DNA from: Oscillospiraceae bacterium
GTDB taxonomy: Bacteria; Bacillota; Clostridia; Oscillospirales; Ruminococcaceae
Assembly (NCBI GenBank): GCA_900768245.1
Contig: CAAGCE010000043.1
Location: forward strand, 1 to 35,263
Direction: 5' to 3'
DNA: 35,263 nt
Positions within the stretch are counted from its first letter, which is position 1. Each line of letters starts with the position of its first letter. Both the position numbers and the translations under genes were made by a program. This document shows, one piece after another, positions 8,310 through 16,494 of this stretch. The notes under the pieces are model-generated. The model was not told where the DNA came from and ran no database searches. It worked only from the letters and a program-made list of their open reading frames with translations.

Positions 8310-8489
8310 TTAAGGAAGCACTGATTAAATCCCGTCTGATGACTTGGCACACATCTTGCTTGCATCTTTTTCGTCATCTTGCACGAAAACTCCTTGAAAT
8401 ACGTAAGTATTCCTGCGTCACTTTCGTACAAGCTGACAAAAAATCTGGCGGCGCAATATGTGCACCAGATTTAATCAGCACTTCCTTAA
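8310..8489. mobile_element. MITE-like hairpin with TTAAGGAAG termini in the ptsI leader
   Basis: A 180-bp element has terminal inverted repeats TTAAGGAAGCACTGATTAAA / TTTAATCAGCACTTCCTTAA (about 22 bp, two mismatches). Inside is a second inverted pair, GTCATCTTGCACGAAA (near 8373) against TTTCGTACAAGCTGAC (near 8423). The whole element can fold into one hairpin. It has no ORF and lies immediately upstream of the ptsI ribosome binding site, so ptsI transcription probably reads through it. Confidence 0.85.
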
Positions 8490-8681
8490 ATTTGGAGCGT
8501 GGATAATACATATACAAAATCCAACATTTTCCGGTACAATTCTTCATTTTCAGTTAATAATATAATAACACCTATATTCACATATGTCAATAAGAGCAGC
8601 AAAAAAATGCGATCTTTTATGCAAATTGCAATAAATGGAAAGATACACTTTTAAGACAGTGAAAAAATAATTGAAAAGCAC

Positions 8682-8709
8682 TTGTAAAAAGCGCAAAAAA
8701 ATGTATAAT
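8682..8709 (+). promoter_or_regulatory. Promoter of the yfhO-yfcE operon
   Basis: TTGTAA (8682-8687), 16-base spacer, TATAAT (8704-8709), about 25 bases before the first start codon. The stretch between the MITE and this promoter (8490-8681) is A/T-rich and shows nothing else I can name. Confidence 0.55.
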
Positions 8710-8734
8710 TAAAAGTGTATGTCAAAAAGGAAGG

Positions 8735-11446
8735 ATGATAAAAGCTTTGAGTGAAAATAATTCTCCAATAAGTTTAAAATTCAGCTTTAAATCGTTTATA
8801 TACAGCAAACGAATGTATATTGCGGCATTTCTGATCCCTGCTATCGTGATTTTTATGGCTTATGCAATTTTCGGCATATATCCTTTCGGGCAGGAATCGA
8901 CGCTTGTTCTCGATCTTAACGGTCAGTATGTTTATTATTATGAAAATTTCCGTGATGCATTCTGGGGCAACGGAAGCCTTGTGAATTCATGGAGCAGAAA
9001 TCTGTCGGGCGAAACCGTGGGTATCTTTGCATACTACCTTGCAAGTCCGTTTATGATAATAATTCTGCTGCTGCCACGTTCAATGATGCCAGTTTCCATA
9101 CTTATAATGCAGATGTGCAAGGTGGGTGCGGCAGGTGTTACAATGTGCTATTACCTCAGCCGCCAGCGTAAGCTTTCCAATAACTCGGCACTTATTTTTT
9201 CGATACTTTATGCGCTTATGGGTTATATGATAGTTCAGCTTATGGACCCTATGTGGCTTGACGGACTTATCTATCTGCCTCTTATCTGCAAGGGTATTGA
9301 AAAGCTTATCGACGACGGAAAATGGCTTTATTTCATAATTCCCCTTGCACTTATGTTTGTTGCAAACTTTTATATCGGCTGGATGATAGCGATATTCTGC
9401 ATACTTTATTTTATCGCATATTATTTCTTTGTTTCCGAAAAGGCAGAGCCATTCAAGTTCCGTCATCTTCTTTTGAGCGGCTCAAAATTTGCGGCAGGCG
9501 GAGTTCTTGCGGCAGTATGTGCGGCTTGGCTCCTTATCCCTCTTTATTATTCACTGAGCCTCGGAAAATTTGAATTTTCAAATCCGAACTACTCGATGAA
9601 GACCCAGTTTGATTTTATCGACTTTTTCGTAAATCTGCTGCCGAACGTGTATGATACCTGCCGTCCGGAGGGTTCACCCGTTGTTTACTGCGGCGTGCTT
9701 ACAATAATACTCGTGCCTCTTTATTTTATGAACAGCAATATAAAGCTGCGTCAGAAAATAGGCTACGGTATGCTTGCACTTTCCATCGTTCTTTCAATGT
9801 ATATGTCAACTGTGGATATTGTATGGCACGGTTTGCAGGTGCCTAACTGGCTGCCTTACAGATATTCCTTTACCTGCAGCTTTCTTTTTATCCTTATGGC
9901 TGCGCAGGCATTTGACAGAATTGAGGGCATATCCTATAAAGAGATCGGATTTATGTTTTTCCTGCTGACAGGCTATGTGCTTTATATTGATAAGCAGGGG
10001 CTTGATAACGTTAAGCTTCTCCCGACAGTATGGTTCACTGTTCTGCTCAGCGGCATCTATGCGCTCCTCCTTTATATGCATAAGAAATACTATAACGTAA
10101 AGCCTGTGCCGGTGGTGATAGTCGTTATCGTGATAGCGGAGCTTGTGACCTCTTCGGCATATACGATGTACCGCATCGACGAGGACGTTGTTTATTCAAA
10201 GTACAGCTCCTATAACCGCTATATCACTCTCGGAAGAAATACCACTCAGAAAATATACGATATGGACGATGAGCCTTTCTATCGCATAGAGTCAAATTAT
10301 CACCGTACAGTAAACGACGCAATGGCATTCGGCTCATACGGCATTTCACATTCAAGCTCCACTCTTAACTCAGGGCCGATAGAGTTCCTCAATAAGCTTG
10401 GCTTCTCTTACGGCGGACACTATATAAAGTATAAAGGTTCAACATATATTTCAGATGCGATACTGGGCATAAAATATGTAACTGAAAAAGGCTCTGTTGC
10501 CGATGAAGAGGGCAATATCACAGCAGCAACGAACAAGCATTATGATGATCTTGTGCTTGTGAACGGCGACAATAAGGATATAATGTATGTTTATGAAAAT
10601 CCCTATGCTTTGCCTGTCGGATTTATGGCAAGCAGCGATATTGCAGACCTTACACTTACGGGAGATAACCCGTTCGTATGCCAGAATGAGCTTCTTTCGG
10701 CACTTGTTACGGATACAAAGGCGGAGTATTTCAACCGTATTGAAGTCCGTGACGTGCTTACGGAAAACGCAAAACCCTCCACATACGGCAGCCATACAAA
10801 ATATGTTCCGAGAGTTGAGGGTGAAAATTCCCATATTGAATTTCTCTTTAATGCGCCTACAACAGATATGATATATATGTATCTGCCGTCAAGCTACGAG
10901 CGCAAGGTAAATGTATGGCTCAACCACGATTTCCTTGACTACTACTTTGAGGGCGGAAACAAGGTCATTCAGACCCTCGGACGTTTTAACGAGGGCGAGG
11001 AGATCTCCCTTATAACAACTATCACAGAAGAAAAGAATGAAGTTCTTTTTGCTGACGAGTATTTCTATTATCTTGATGAAGAAGCCTTCAAAGCTTCAAT
11101 AGACGAACTTAAACAGAATCCGCTGGTTCTTGAAGAATTTAAGGAAAACCACCTTAAAGGCACGGTAACAGCCGATGAGGACGGTATCTTGTTCACAAGT
11201 ATTTCCTGGGAGCCGGGCTGGACAATAAAGGTGGACGGGGAAAAGGTAGAGCCTGTTGAGCTTGTTGACGCATTGATAGGCATACCTATGACAGCAGGGG
11301 AGCATACAGTTGAAATGACATTCTTCCCTAAGGGAATGACAATGGGTATCATCATAAGCCTTTGCGGCATCATTGTTGTAATAATAATCGCAGTCGTTGA
11401 GAACAGAAAGAAGAAGATACTGCTCAACAGACTATATGAGATCTGA
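8735..11446 (+). CDS. YfhO family multi-pass membrane protein (GT-C-like)
   Basis: The 903-aa protein matches the YfhO family in length and plan. About a dozen hydrophobic segments fill residues 25-490, with an early luminal acidic motif LDLNGQYVYYYENF (about 60-73). A large extracytoplasmic beta-rich domain follows (about 500-860), ending in EPGWTIKVDGEKVEPV, and there is a last membrane helix near 868-888 with a basic tail. Gram-positive relatives help put sugars on lipoteichoic or wall teichoic acids; that role here is inference. The ATG at 8735 overlaps the AAGGAAGG ribosome binding site; a TTG at 8747 in the same frame has normal spacing and may be the true start. The yfcE gene follows 21 bases later in the same operon. 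Confidence 0.88.
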   Translation: MIKALSENNSPISLKFSFKSFIYSKRMYIAAFLIPAIVIFMAYAIFGIYPFGQESTLVLDLNGQYVYYYENFRDAFWGNGSLVNSWSRNLSGETVGIFAYYLASPFMIIILLLPRSMMPVSILIMQMCKVGAAGVTMCYYLSRQRKLSNNSALIFSILYALMGYMIVQLMDPMWLDGLIYLPLICKGIEKLIDDGKWLYFIIPLALMFVANFYIGWMIAIFCILYFIAYYFFVSEKAEPFKFRHLLLSGSKFAAGGVLAAVCAAWLLIPLYYSLSLGKFEFSNPNYSMKTQFDFIDFFVNLLPNVYDTCRPEGSPVVYCGVLTIILVPLYFMNSNIKLRQKIGYGMLALSIVLSMYMSTVDIVWHGLQVPNWLPYRYSFTCSFLFILMAAQAFDRIEGISYKEIGFMFFLLTGYVLYIDKQGLDNVKLLPTVWFTVLLSGIYALLLYMHKKYYNVKPVPVVIVVIVIAELVTSSAYTMYRIDEDVVYSKYSSYNRYITLGRNTTQKIYDMDDEPFYRIESNYHRTVNDAMAFGSYGISHSSSTLNSGPIEFLNKLGFSYGGHYIKYKGSTYISDAILGIKYVTEKGSVADEEGNITAATNKHYDDLVLVNGDNKDIMYVYENPYALPVGFMASSDIADLTLTGDNPFVCQNELLSALVTDTKAEYFNRIEVRDVLTENAKPSTYGSHTKYVPRVEGENSHIEFLFNAPTTDMIYMYLPSSYERKVNVWLNHDFLDYYFEGGNKVIQTLGRFNEGEEISLITTITEEKNEVLFADEYFYYLDEEAFKASIDELKQNPLVLEEFKENHLKGTVTADEDGILFTSISWEPGWTIKVDGEKVEPVELVDALIGIPMTAGEHTVEMTFFPKGMTMGIIISLCGIIVVIIIAVVENRKKKILLNRLYEI

Positions 11447-11467
11447 TCGAAAAGGAACAGTAAAGCT

Positions 11468-12016
11468 ATGAAATTAATGTTTGCATCGGATATACACGGC
11501 TCATATCCAAGCTGTGCGCAGATGATAAGAAAATTTGACGAGGAAAAAGCCGAGCGTCTTTTCCTCTTGGGTGATATACTTTATCACGGGCCGAGAAACG
11601 ACCTGCCCGCAGGCTATGCGCCGAAGGAGGTAATAAAGCTGCTGAACTCACGGAAGGATAGCCTTTTCTGTGTCAGAGGAAACTGCGACACGGAGGTCGA
11701 CCAGATGGTGCTTGAGTTCCCCATACTTGCGGATTATGCCCTGCTTTACCTTAACGGCAGACAGGTTTTTGTCACCCACGGTCACAAGTACAATACAGCA
11801 AATCCGCCCCTTATCGGAAAGGGCGACATTCTCCTCCACGGTCACACACACATTCAGACAGTAGACACATCAAATGATTTTGTATATATCAATCCCGGTT
11901 CGGTATCACTGCCGAAAGAGAACAACGAAAAAAGCTATATGACCTATGAGGACGGTGTGTTCCGCATAAAGACCCTCGCCGACAGCAAAATACAGTTTGA
12001 GTATGAGGTAAAGTGA
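11468..12016 (+). CDS. yfcE: YfcE/MJ0936 family metallophosphoesterase
   Basis: The 182-aa protein shows the calcineurin-like metal motifs in order: DIHG (D8, H10), GD at 35-36, GNCD (N72), THGH (H104, H106) and GHTH (H126, H128), then INPGSVSLP. This is the usual length for YfcE, a cytoplasmic Mn-dependent phosphodiesterase known to cleave model phosphodiesters; its natural substrate is unsettled. It lies 21 bases after the yfhO-like gene with AAAGGAACAG before the ATG. Its stop overlaps the next gene, so the three are probably one transcript. Confidence 0.93.
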   Translation: MKLMFASDIHGSYPSCAQMIRKFDEEKAERLFLLGDILYHGPRNDLPAGYAPKEVIKLLNSRKDSLFCVRGNCDTEVDQMVLEFPILADYALLYLNGRQVFVTHGHKYNTANPPLIGKGDILLHGHTHIQTVDTSNDFVYINPGSVSLPKENNEKSYMTYEDGVFRIKTLADSKIQFEYEVK

Positions 12017-12429
12017 GTGGTATGGAGCTTATAAAATACCCATCTGAGCAGGAATTTGATGCCGCCGCAGCTGCGGACGAACCTCTTCTTGTTCTCATTT
12101 CATTTGACGGCGAAAAAATAATTGCAAGTCAGATAGATGAAGCGGTGGAGCATCATATTTTACTGCGCAAAGTCGGACTGCCCGATACCGATATTGATAA
12201 ATTTTTCAGAGTTGTGGCGGATAAAAGCGGCGCTGACTGGACATTTGTCTGCCCGCCCGATCACTGCAATATGACACGCAAGGATAAAAGGATAGACAAG
12301 TTTTACAAAGACGGTCTGACCGTCATTCCGAAAGCGATGAAAGCTATCGGCTATGATATTCCTATCGACATTCCGAAGCGTTACCGCCGCCATTTTGATA
12401 TGCTCGGCGACAATTCAGCTATTCAATAA
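12013..12429 (+). CDS. Hypothetical protein translationally coupled to yfcE
   Basis: I do not recognise this 138-aa protein. The GTG at 12013 overlaps the yfcE stop (GTGA), typical of coupled translation; an ATG at 12022 is the alternative start. The sequence is soluble and mixed alpha/beta, with an N-terminal acidic part, a central VCPPDHCNM and a basic C-terminal stretch (IPKRYRRHF). The CPPDHC segment places two Cys and a His close together (C-x4-C), which could bind metal, but there is no second pair. A strong terminator follows at once, so it closes the operon. Codon usage resembles its neighbours, which supports a real gene. Confidence 0.75.
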   Translation: MSGMELIKYPSEQEFDAAAAADEPLLVLISFDGEKIIASQIDEAVEHHILLRKVGLPDTDIDKFFRVVADKSGADWTFVCPPDHCNMTRKDKRIDKFYKDGLTVIPKAMKAIGYDIPIDIPKRYRRHFDMLGDNSAIQ

Positions 12430-12430
12430 G

Positions 12431-12476
12431 AAAGCACCGTATTTCCCAACTTTGGGAGATACGGTGCTTTTTGTGG
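12431..12476 (+). terminator. Strong rho-independent terminator of the yfhO-yfcE operon
   Basis: A 17-bp stem (AAAGCACCGTATTTCCC at 12431-12447 against GGGAGATACGGTGCTTT at 12454-12470, one mismatch) is followed by T-runs up to 12497. Confidence 0.92.
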
Positions 12477-12497
12477 GTTTTTTCTTTATTTTTTTTT

Positions 12498-12550
12498 GAC
12501 GGCGGCATTTAATTTGCTGTAAGCTGTCATATTGCGTTGCCGCCTCGTTG
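12498..12550 (-). repeat. CGGCGG fold-back arm, copy 3 (diverged)
   Basis: GACGGCGGCATTTAATTTGC follows directly on the T-tract after the operon terminator and ends in GTTGCCGCCTCG. The GGCGGCATTTA.TTTGCTG part matches the arm at 20395-20415. Confidence 0.65.
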
Positions 12551-12552
12551 TT

Positions 12553-12670
12553 ATACTAAACACCAATTAAAAACTATACAAAAAATCGAGCATAATCTTG
12601 CAGCTGTTTCAACAGCTTTATATGGATTATGTGACGATTTTTTGTCTATAGTTTTATTGGTGTTTAGTAT
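12553..12670. mobile_element. MITE-like hairpin, TA-flanked with CTAAACACC termini
   Basis: A 118-bp element has inverted termini starting ATACTAAACACCAAT and matching for about 35 bases with one indel. The middle is also palindromic (AGCTGTT-TC-AACAGCT near 12602, GCATAATC/GATTATG outside it). The TA flank and CTAA end resemble the elements at 5330 and 35109 although the sequences differ, so it may be a sister subfamily moved by the same kind of transposase. Confidence 0.85.
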
Positions 12671-12699
12671 TAATGCGGGTGCAAAGCTGCAGTAAAAAT

Positions 12700-12757
12700 G
12701 CGTCTGTACGCCAAAAAGACGCTCACCGCTTTCACGGGAACGTCTTTCTGACAGAAA
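12700..12757. other. Cluster of competing hairpins of unknown role
   Basis: GCGTC (12700-12704) can pair with GACGC (12718-12722), or AAAGACG (12715-12721) can pair with CGTCTTT (12741-12747) around an inner CCG/CGG; the two share GACG and exclude each other. TTTCTGACAGAAA follows at 12745-12757. Read on the minus strand the second hairpin ends in CGTCTTTTT, like a terminator, but no minus-strand gene is near. I see no known riboswitch consensus. The remaining DNA to 13055 is A/T-rich and shows nothing I can name. Confidence 0.35.
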
Positions 12758-13055
12758 TTAAGGAAGTTTATGAAAAAGAAAATTATCGATTTTTAATAGC
12801 TTTTCATTAGCTTGATTATATTATAACACCCTATTAATACTAAGTCAATAAATTAGAGAACATTTCATATGAATGCACCAATATTTACATTTTACTTGTG
12901 CAAATTAAACAAAAGTATATACAGCTGTTAAATGATTAAGTACATCCGGTATAAAACATAGGCGAACACTTGGTTTGAGATGTTAAAAAACAATGAAATC
13001 CGCTCCCTGACTGCGTTTGCGGCAATATTATAAAAACAATTTAATCATATGTATA

Positions 13056-13085
13056 TTGCAAAAAATTTAAAACAAGTCATATAAT
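13056..13085 (+). promoter_or_regulatory. Promoter of the MATE gene
   Basis: TTGCAA (13056-13061), 18-base spacer, TATAAT (13080-13085). A second TATAAT at 13103-13108 could be an alternative -10. Confidence 0.5.
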
Positions 13086-13172
13086 TAGCCGAAAAAACAT
13101 ACTATAATCATTTTTGGAATTTTTGAAGGAATATATGTTGGCGCAGAAAGGTGCAGAAAAGGAAGGATCTTT

Positions 13173-14555
13173 ATGGAAAGAGATAATTTCAGACACAAGC
13201 TTCTGAAGCTTGTTATCCCGATAACGCTCCAGCAGCTTATGATGGCTCTGGTAAGCGTATCGGACGCAGTAATGCTCGGCTTTTTAAGTCAGGACGACCT
13301 CTCCGCATCATCGCTTGCAGGTCAGGTACAGTTCGTGTTCAGTCTGTTTCTGTTCGCAATAACGGCAGGCGTTTCGATCTTTGCGGCACAGTATTGGGGC
13401 ATAAATGACCGTGACTCTGTTGAAAAGGTGCTTGGGATAGGCTTGAAGCTTTCGATGCTTATTTCACTGCCGTTCACACTCGGCGCACTTATCTGTCCTC
13501 ACCTTATGATGAGAGCGTTCGCATCTGACCCTGTGCTTATTGAGGGCGGTGCGGAATATCTCCGCTGGGTAGCTTTGTCATATCTTATGCTCGGCATTTC
13601 GCAGGTTTACCTCTGTATTATGAAAAACTGCGGAAATGCGGTAAAAAGCTCAATGATAAGCTCTGCTGCGGTAGTAGTGAATATAGTTTTCAACTGGCTG
13701 CTTATTTTCGGTGTAGGCGTATTTCCGAGAATGGAGATAGCAGGCGCAGCACTTGCAACAGTGATTTCAAAGGTATTTGAGCTTGTCTGGACAATGATAG
13801 AGATGTGCAGAAGTGGCAGCCTTAAAATACGCTTTAAATACGTTATACACAGCAATGAGACCCTTTGGAAGGACTACCGCAAATATACGCTTCCTATCCT
13901 CGGAAACCAGATAGGCTGGGGATTGGGCTTCACAATGTACACCGTTATTATGGGACACCTTGGCAGCGACGCTGCCGCAGCAAATTCCATAGCAAACATC
14001 ATCAAGAACCTTGCGATCTGCTTCTGCACAGGTATTGCCGGTGCAACAGGTGTTATTATCGGCATAGAGCTTGGACAGGGCAGACTTGACACAGCAAAAA
14101 AATACGGCGCAAAAATATGCAGGATCGCAATTGCCGCAGGCTTTGCCTCCGGACTTATCGTTCTTGCGGTGATACCCTTCGTGCATCATTTTACGACCCT
14201 CAGCGAAACAGCACAGGACTACCTTAAAACGATGCTTGCAGTATGTTCCTATTACGTTGTGGGAAAATCTATCAATATGACAACTATCTCGGGTGTTTTC
14301 CCCGCAGGCGGAGATTCAAAATTCGGCTTCAAGTGCGATTGTATCACAATGTGGTGCATAACAGTCCCTATCGGACTTATTGCCGCATTTTTGCTTAAGC
14401 TTCCCGTAACAGCGGTATATATCCTTATCAATATTGATGAGATAATCAAGCTGCCGACAGTTTATAAGCACTATAAAAAATACCTTTGGCTTAAAAATCT
14501 TACAAAGAACAACAACGAGCAAAACTCGGCAAAGCCAAAGCTTGTTGAAGCGTAA
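13173..14555 (+). CDS. MATE family efflux transporter
   Basis: This 460-aa, 12-helix protein begins in the family manner (LKLVIPITLQQLMMALVSVS, then D-A-VMLGFLSQDDLSA) and shows two similar halves, the second starting near KYTLPILGNQIGWGLGF. MATE proteins export cationic drugs, dyes or metabolites using Na+ or H+ gradients in the cytoplasmic membrane. The ATG has AAGGAAGG eight bases upstream. It is a single gene with its own promoter and terminator. The substrate cannot be told from sequence. Confidence 0.92.
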   Translation: MERDNFRHKLLKLVIPITLQQLMMALVSVSDAVMLGFLSQDDLSASSLAGQVQFVFSLFLFAITAGVSIFAAQYWGINDRDSVEKVLGIGLKLSMLISLPFTLGALICPHLMMRAFASDPVLIEGGAEYLRWVALSYLMLGISQVYLCIMKNCGNAVKSSMISSAAVVVNIVFNWLLIFGVGVFPRMEIAGAALATVISKVFELVWTMIEMCRSGSLKIRFKYVIHSNETLWKDYRKYTLPILGNQIGWGLGFTMYTVIMGHLGSDAAAANSIANIIKNLAICFCTGIAGATGVIIGIELGQGRLDTAKKYGAKICRIAIAAGFASGLIVLAVIPFVHHFTTLSETAQDYLKTMLAVCSYYVVGKSINMTTISGVFPAGGDSKFGFKCDCITMWCITVPIGLIAAFLLKLPVTAVYILINIDEIIKLPTVYKHYKKYLWLKNLTKNNNEQNSAKPKLVEA

Positions 14556-14566
14556 TTACATCATTT

Positions 14567-14645
14567 TTTCAGGGAATAGTTTTGTTTGCGTGCAGGCTGC
14601 TGCGGAACACACAAAGCTGTTCCCTGAAATTTTTATATGCAGGAA
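14567..14645 (+). terminator. Terminator of the MATE gene with long stem-loop
   Basis: TTTCAGGGAATAG (14567-14579) pairs with CTGTTCCCTGAAA (14627-14639) and is followed by TTTTTATA. The long loop contains further complementarity (TTTGCGTG with CACACAAA). Confidence 0.75.
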
Positions 14646-14702
14646 AAAGGGCAATACGAAATCCGGACAATATATAAATAAAAAAAGTCCACGCAAAATG
14701 AA

Positions 14703-14768
14703 CGACCGCGGCGGAACGCTATCTGTAAGTCAAAGCAAATTTCAAACCGCCGCCCCCCAAAAAATAAA
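14703..14768 (+). repeat. CGGCGG fold-back arm, copy 4 (solo)
   Basis: This copy differs from 1966-2030 at only a few bases across about 65. It again lies between convergent genes, with its A-tract serving as the T-tract of the minus-strand terminator next to it. Confidence 0.8.
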
Positions 14769-14800
14769 AAAAGCTGCCGCAAAACAAAGCTCTGCGGCAG
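14763..14800 (-). terminator. Rho-independent terminator of the ABC exporter operon
   Basis: On the minus strand CTGCCGCA (14800-14793) pairs with TGCGGCAG (14781-14774) and is followed by CTTTTTTTATTTT, running into the CGGCGG repeat. Confidence 0.85.
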
Positions 14801-14812
14801 TTCGTCAAATAT

Positions 14813-15106
14813 TCAATTAAAGAACACGGAAGTATCGTTGAAATTGTCCTTGCCCATATTTTCACGGAGCTTTTCAATGTGCGAATCCTCGACTTTTATG
14901 TCATTTTCCTTTTTCCGATTGAGTATCGCCATTGAAACCGCCATCAGCGCAAGACCCGTAAAAATACAAAGCGTCGGGACGTCGATGTTCAATATATCAC
15001 GCATAAGCCACATCGCACCTGTGCAAAGACATATAAATAATGTAAGGAATTTAAGTATCGTTCTTTTACGCTTTTTCGGTACATACGGTGTGGTGCGCAG
15101 CTTCAT
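14813..15106 (-). CDS. Small two-helix membrane protein of the ABC exporter operon
   Basis: This 97-aa protein is unrecognised by sequence. A basic N-terminus (VPKKRKR) precedes two hydrophobic segments (about residues 19-35 and 43-61), and the tail is charged and soluble. The frame also has an ATG at 15112, but it is only two bases from the GGAAGG site; the ATG at 15106 has normal spacing. It begins about 20 bases after the ABC permease stop and ends at a terminator, so it is the third gene of that operon and may be an accessory subunit; that role is inference. Confidence 0.72.
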   Translation of the reverse strand: MKLRTTPYVPKKRKRTILKFLTLFICLCTGAMWLMRDILNIDVPTLCIFTGLALMAVSMAILNRKKENDIKVEDSHIEKLRENMGKDNFNDTSVFFN

Positions 15107-15126
15107 AAACATTTCCTTCCGCAGAT

Positions 15127-16494
15127 CTACTCTGACTTTTCAGATTTTTTTGCAAACAGTCCGCTGCTCTTTTTTCCGCTGTCGGAGGAAACCGACATTG
15201 TGAACAGTCTGTCTGTTGTGAACATTCTTACTGCAAGGAACATACATACCGCAAAGAACACTACCTGATATGCAAGTCCTGCCCAGAACATAATCATATC
15301 ACCGTTCATAAGGTTTGTCAAGGCTGTATAGGAATGTGTGAAGGGGATAATGAACATTACTGCTTTAAAGCCTGTGGACATTTCGCTGTAATCAAGGAAC
15401 ATTGTGATGAAGAATGGTATCATTACGGCGATCATTATAGGCATTGTAAGAGTCTGCACGGATTTTACGTCGGTCGCCATTGCTCCGAGTATAAGCGAGA
15501 TAGCAAGACCTATTGCTACGGTAAAGAAAAGCTGAAGTCCGAAAAGGATATAGCTTACAGGTGAAAGCACAAGTCCAAGCTCTGACATTGCCTGTGCTAC
15601 GGAAACTGTTGTATCGCCCATTGCTGCCGCTGAATTTACGCTGTCGGTTATCTCGTTTGTGAGATTTCCCATCATTCCGCTCATATAGCATACAAAGCCT
15701 ATCATCATAACTACTGCGTTCATAAGTGCTGAAATAACTGCCGCAGTCATTTTTGCCATTAACACGGTCATTCTTGAAACAGGTGTTGAAAGAAGTGTTT
15801 CAAGGGTCTTGTCTATCTTTTCTGTTGAGATAGCTGTCATTATCATCTGTGCTGCCATAAGGAGCAGGAAGAAAATTACGAACGGTGCTATCATTGACTG
15901 TGTCATAAGTACAGCTTGAAGGCTTGAAGCGGAGATCTTTGCTGTTTTGCCGCCTGAAACTGCGTATTCCACAAGTGCGGTAGGTTCTTTTACTCTTGCC
16001 ACCTCTTCATCGGAAAGACCGTAGGTTTTCAGAAGTATCTCATCTGTGGTTTCATTCTGTATAACGGAAATAACGTCGCTTGCCGAAATTGATGACATTG
16101 TTGAGGAAAAGCCGCCTGTTGAAACTGTGCTTACGAAAATTATATCAGCTGGCTTCTGCTCTTTAAGTACGCTGTCGGCATATCCTTCGGGAATGATGAC
16201 AGCATTTTTTATGTCAAGTCTTTTAAGCTCCGATGCATAGTCATCGCCCTGAATGTCAACGTAATTGATAGATGTTGAGCCGTCGGCTGTTATTGCGTCA
16301 AGGAGAAGGTTTGTGAACTCGGTATTGTCCCTGTTGCAGAGAGTGATAGTGGAGGTATCAAAGCTTTCCTCCATAGCCTTGCCCATTATCTGTCCCATAA
16401 ATACAAATATCGCAAGGATAAACACCATACTTATAATAGCCTGCTTTGTGATAAGCTCGCCCAGTTCCTTTTTAAGAAGATTACCGAACCTCAT
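15127..16494 (-). CDS. ABC-2 type transporter permease (NatB-like)
   Basis: The protein has one N-terminal membrane helix (KQAIISMVFILAIFVFMGQI), a long extracytoplasmic domain (about residues 45-200) and then five or six helices, the classical NatB/YhaP plan, with 455 aa. The STEKIDKTLETLLSTPVSR stretch before the second helix is the typical cytoplasmic coupling segment. The frame is open to an ATG at 16560, inside the ATPase gene. The ATG at 16494, just after AAAGGGTGGTG and overlapping the ATPase stop by 14 bases, is the natural start (MRFGNLLKKEL). With the ATPase it forms an exporter for Na+, a peptide or a lipid; the cargo is unknown. Confidence 0.9.
   Translation of the reverse strand: MRFGNLLKKELGELITKQAIISMVFILAIFVFMGQIMGKAMEESFDTSTITLCNRDNTEFTNLLLDAITADGSTSINYVDIQGDDYASELKRLDIKNAVIIPEGYADSVLKEQKPADIIFVSTVSTGGFSSTMSSISASDVISVIQNETTDEILLKTYGLSDEEVARVKEPTALVEYAVSGGKTAKISASSLQAVLMTQSMIAPFVIFFLLLMAAQMIMTAISTEKIDKTLETLLSTPVSRMTVLMAKMTAAVISALMNAVVMMIGFVCYMSGMMGNLTNEITDSVNSAAAMGDTTVSVAQAMSELGLVLSPVSYILFGLQLFFTVAIGLAISLILGAMATDVKSVQTLTMPIMIAVMIPFFITMFLDYSEMSTGFKAVMFIIPFTHSYTALTNLMNGDMIMFWAGLAYQVVFFAVCMFLAVRMFTTDRLFTMSVSSDSGKKSSGLFAKKSEKSE

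Noticed and set aside
12671..13055. A possible riboswitch upstream of the MATE gene
   Set aside because: I compared it by eye with guanidine-I, THF, c-di-GMP and preQ1 patterns and saw none of their conserved loops; only the hairpins noted separately remain.
14542..14820. A 92-aa plus-strand ORF after the MATE gene
   Set aside because: It overlaps the MATE stop, its terminator and the CGGCGG repeat; composition is Lys/Ala-rich low complexity.
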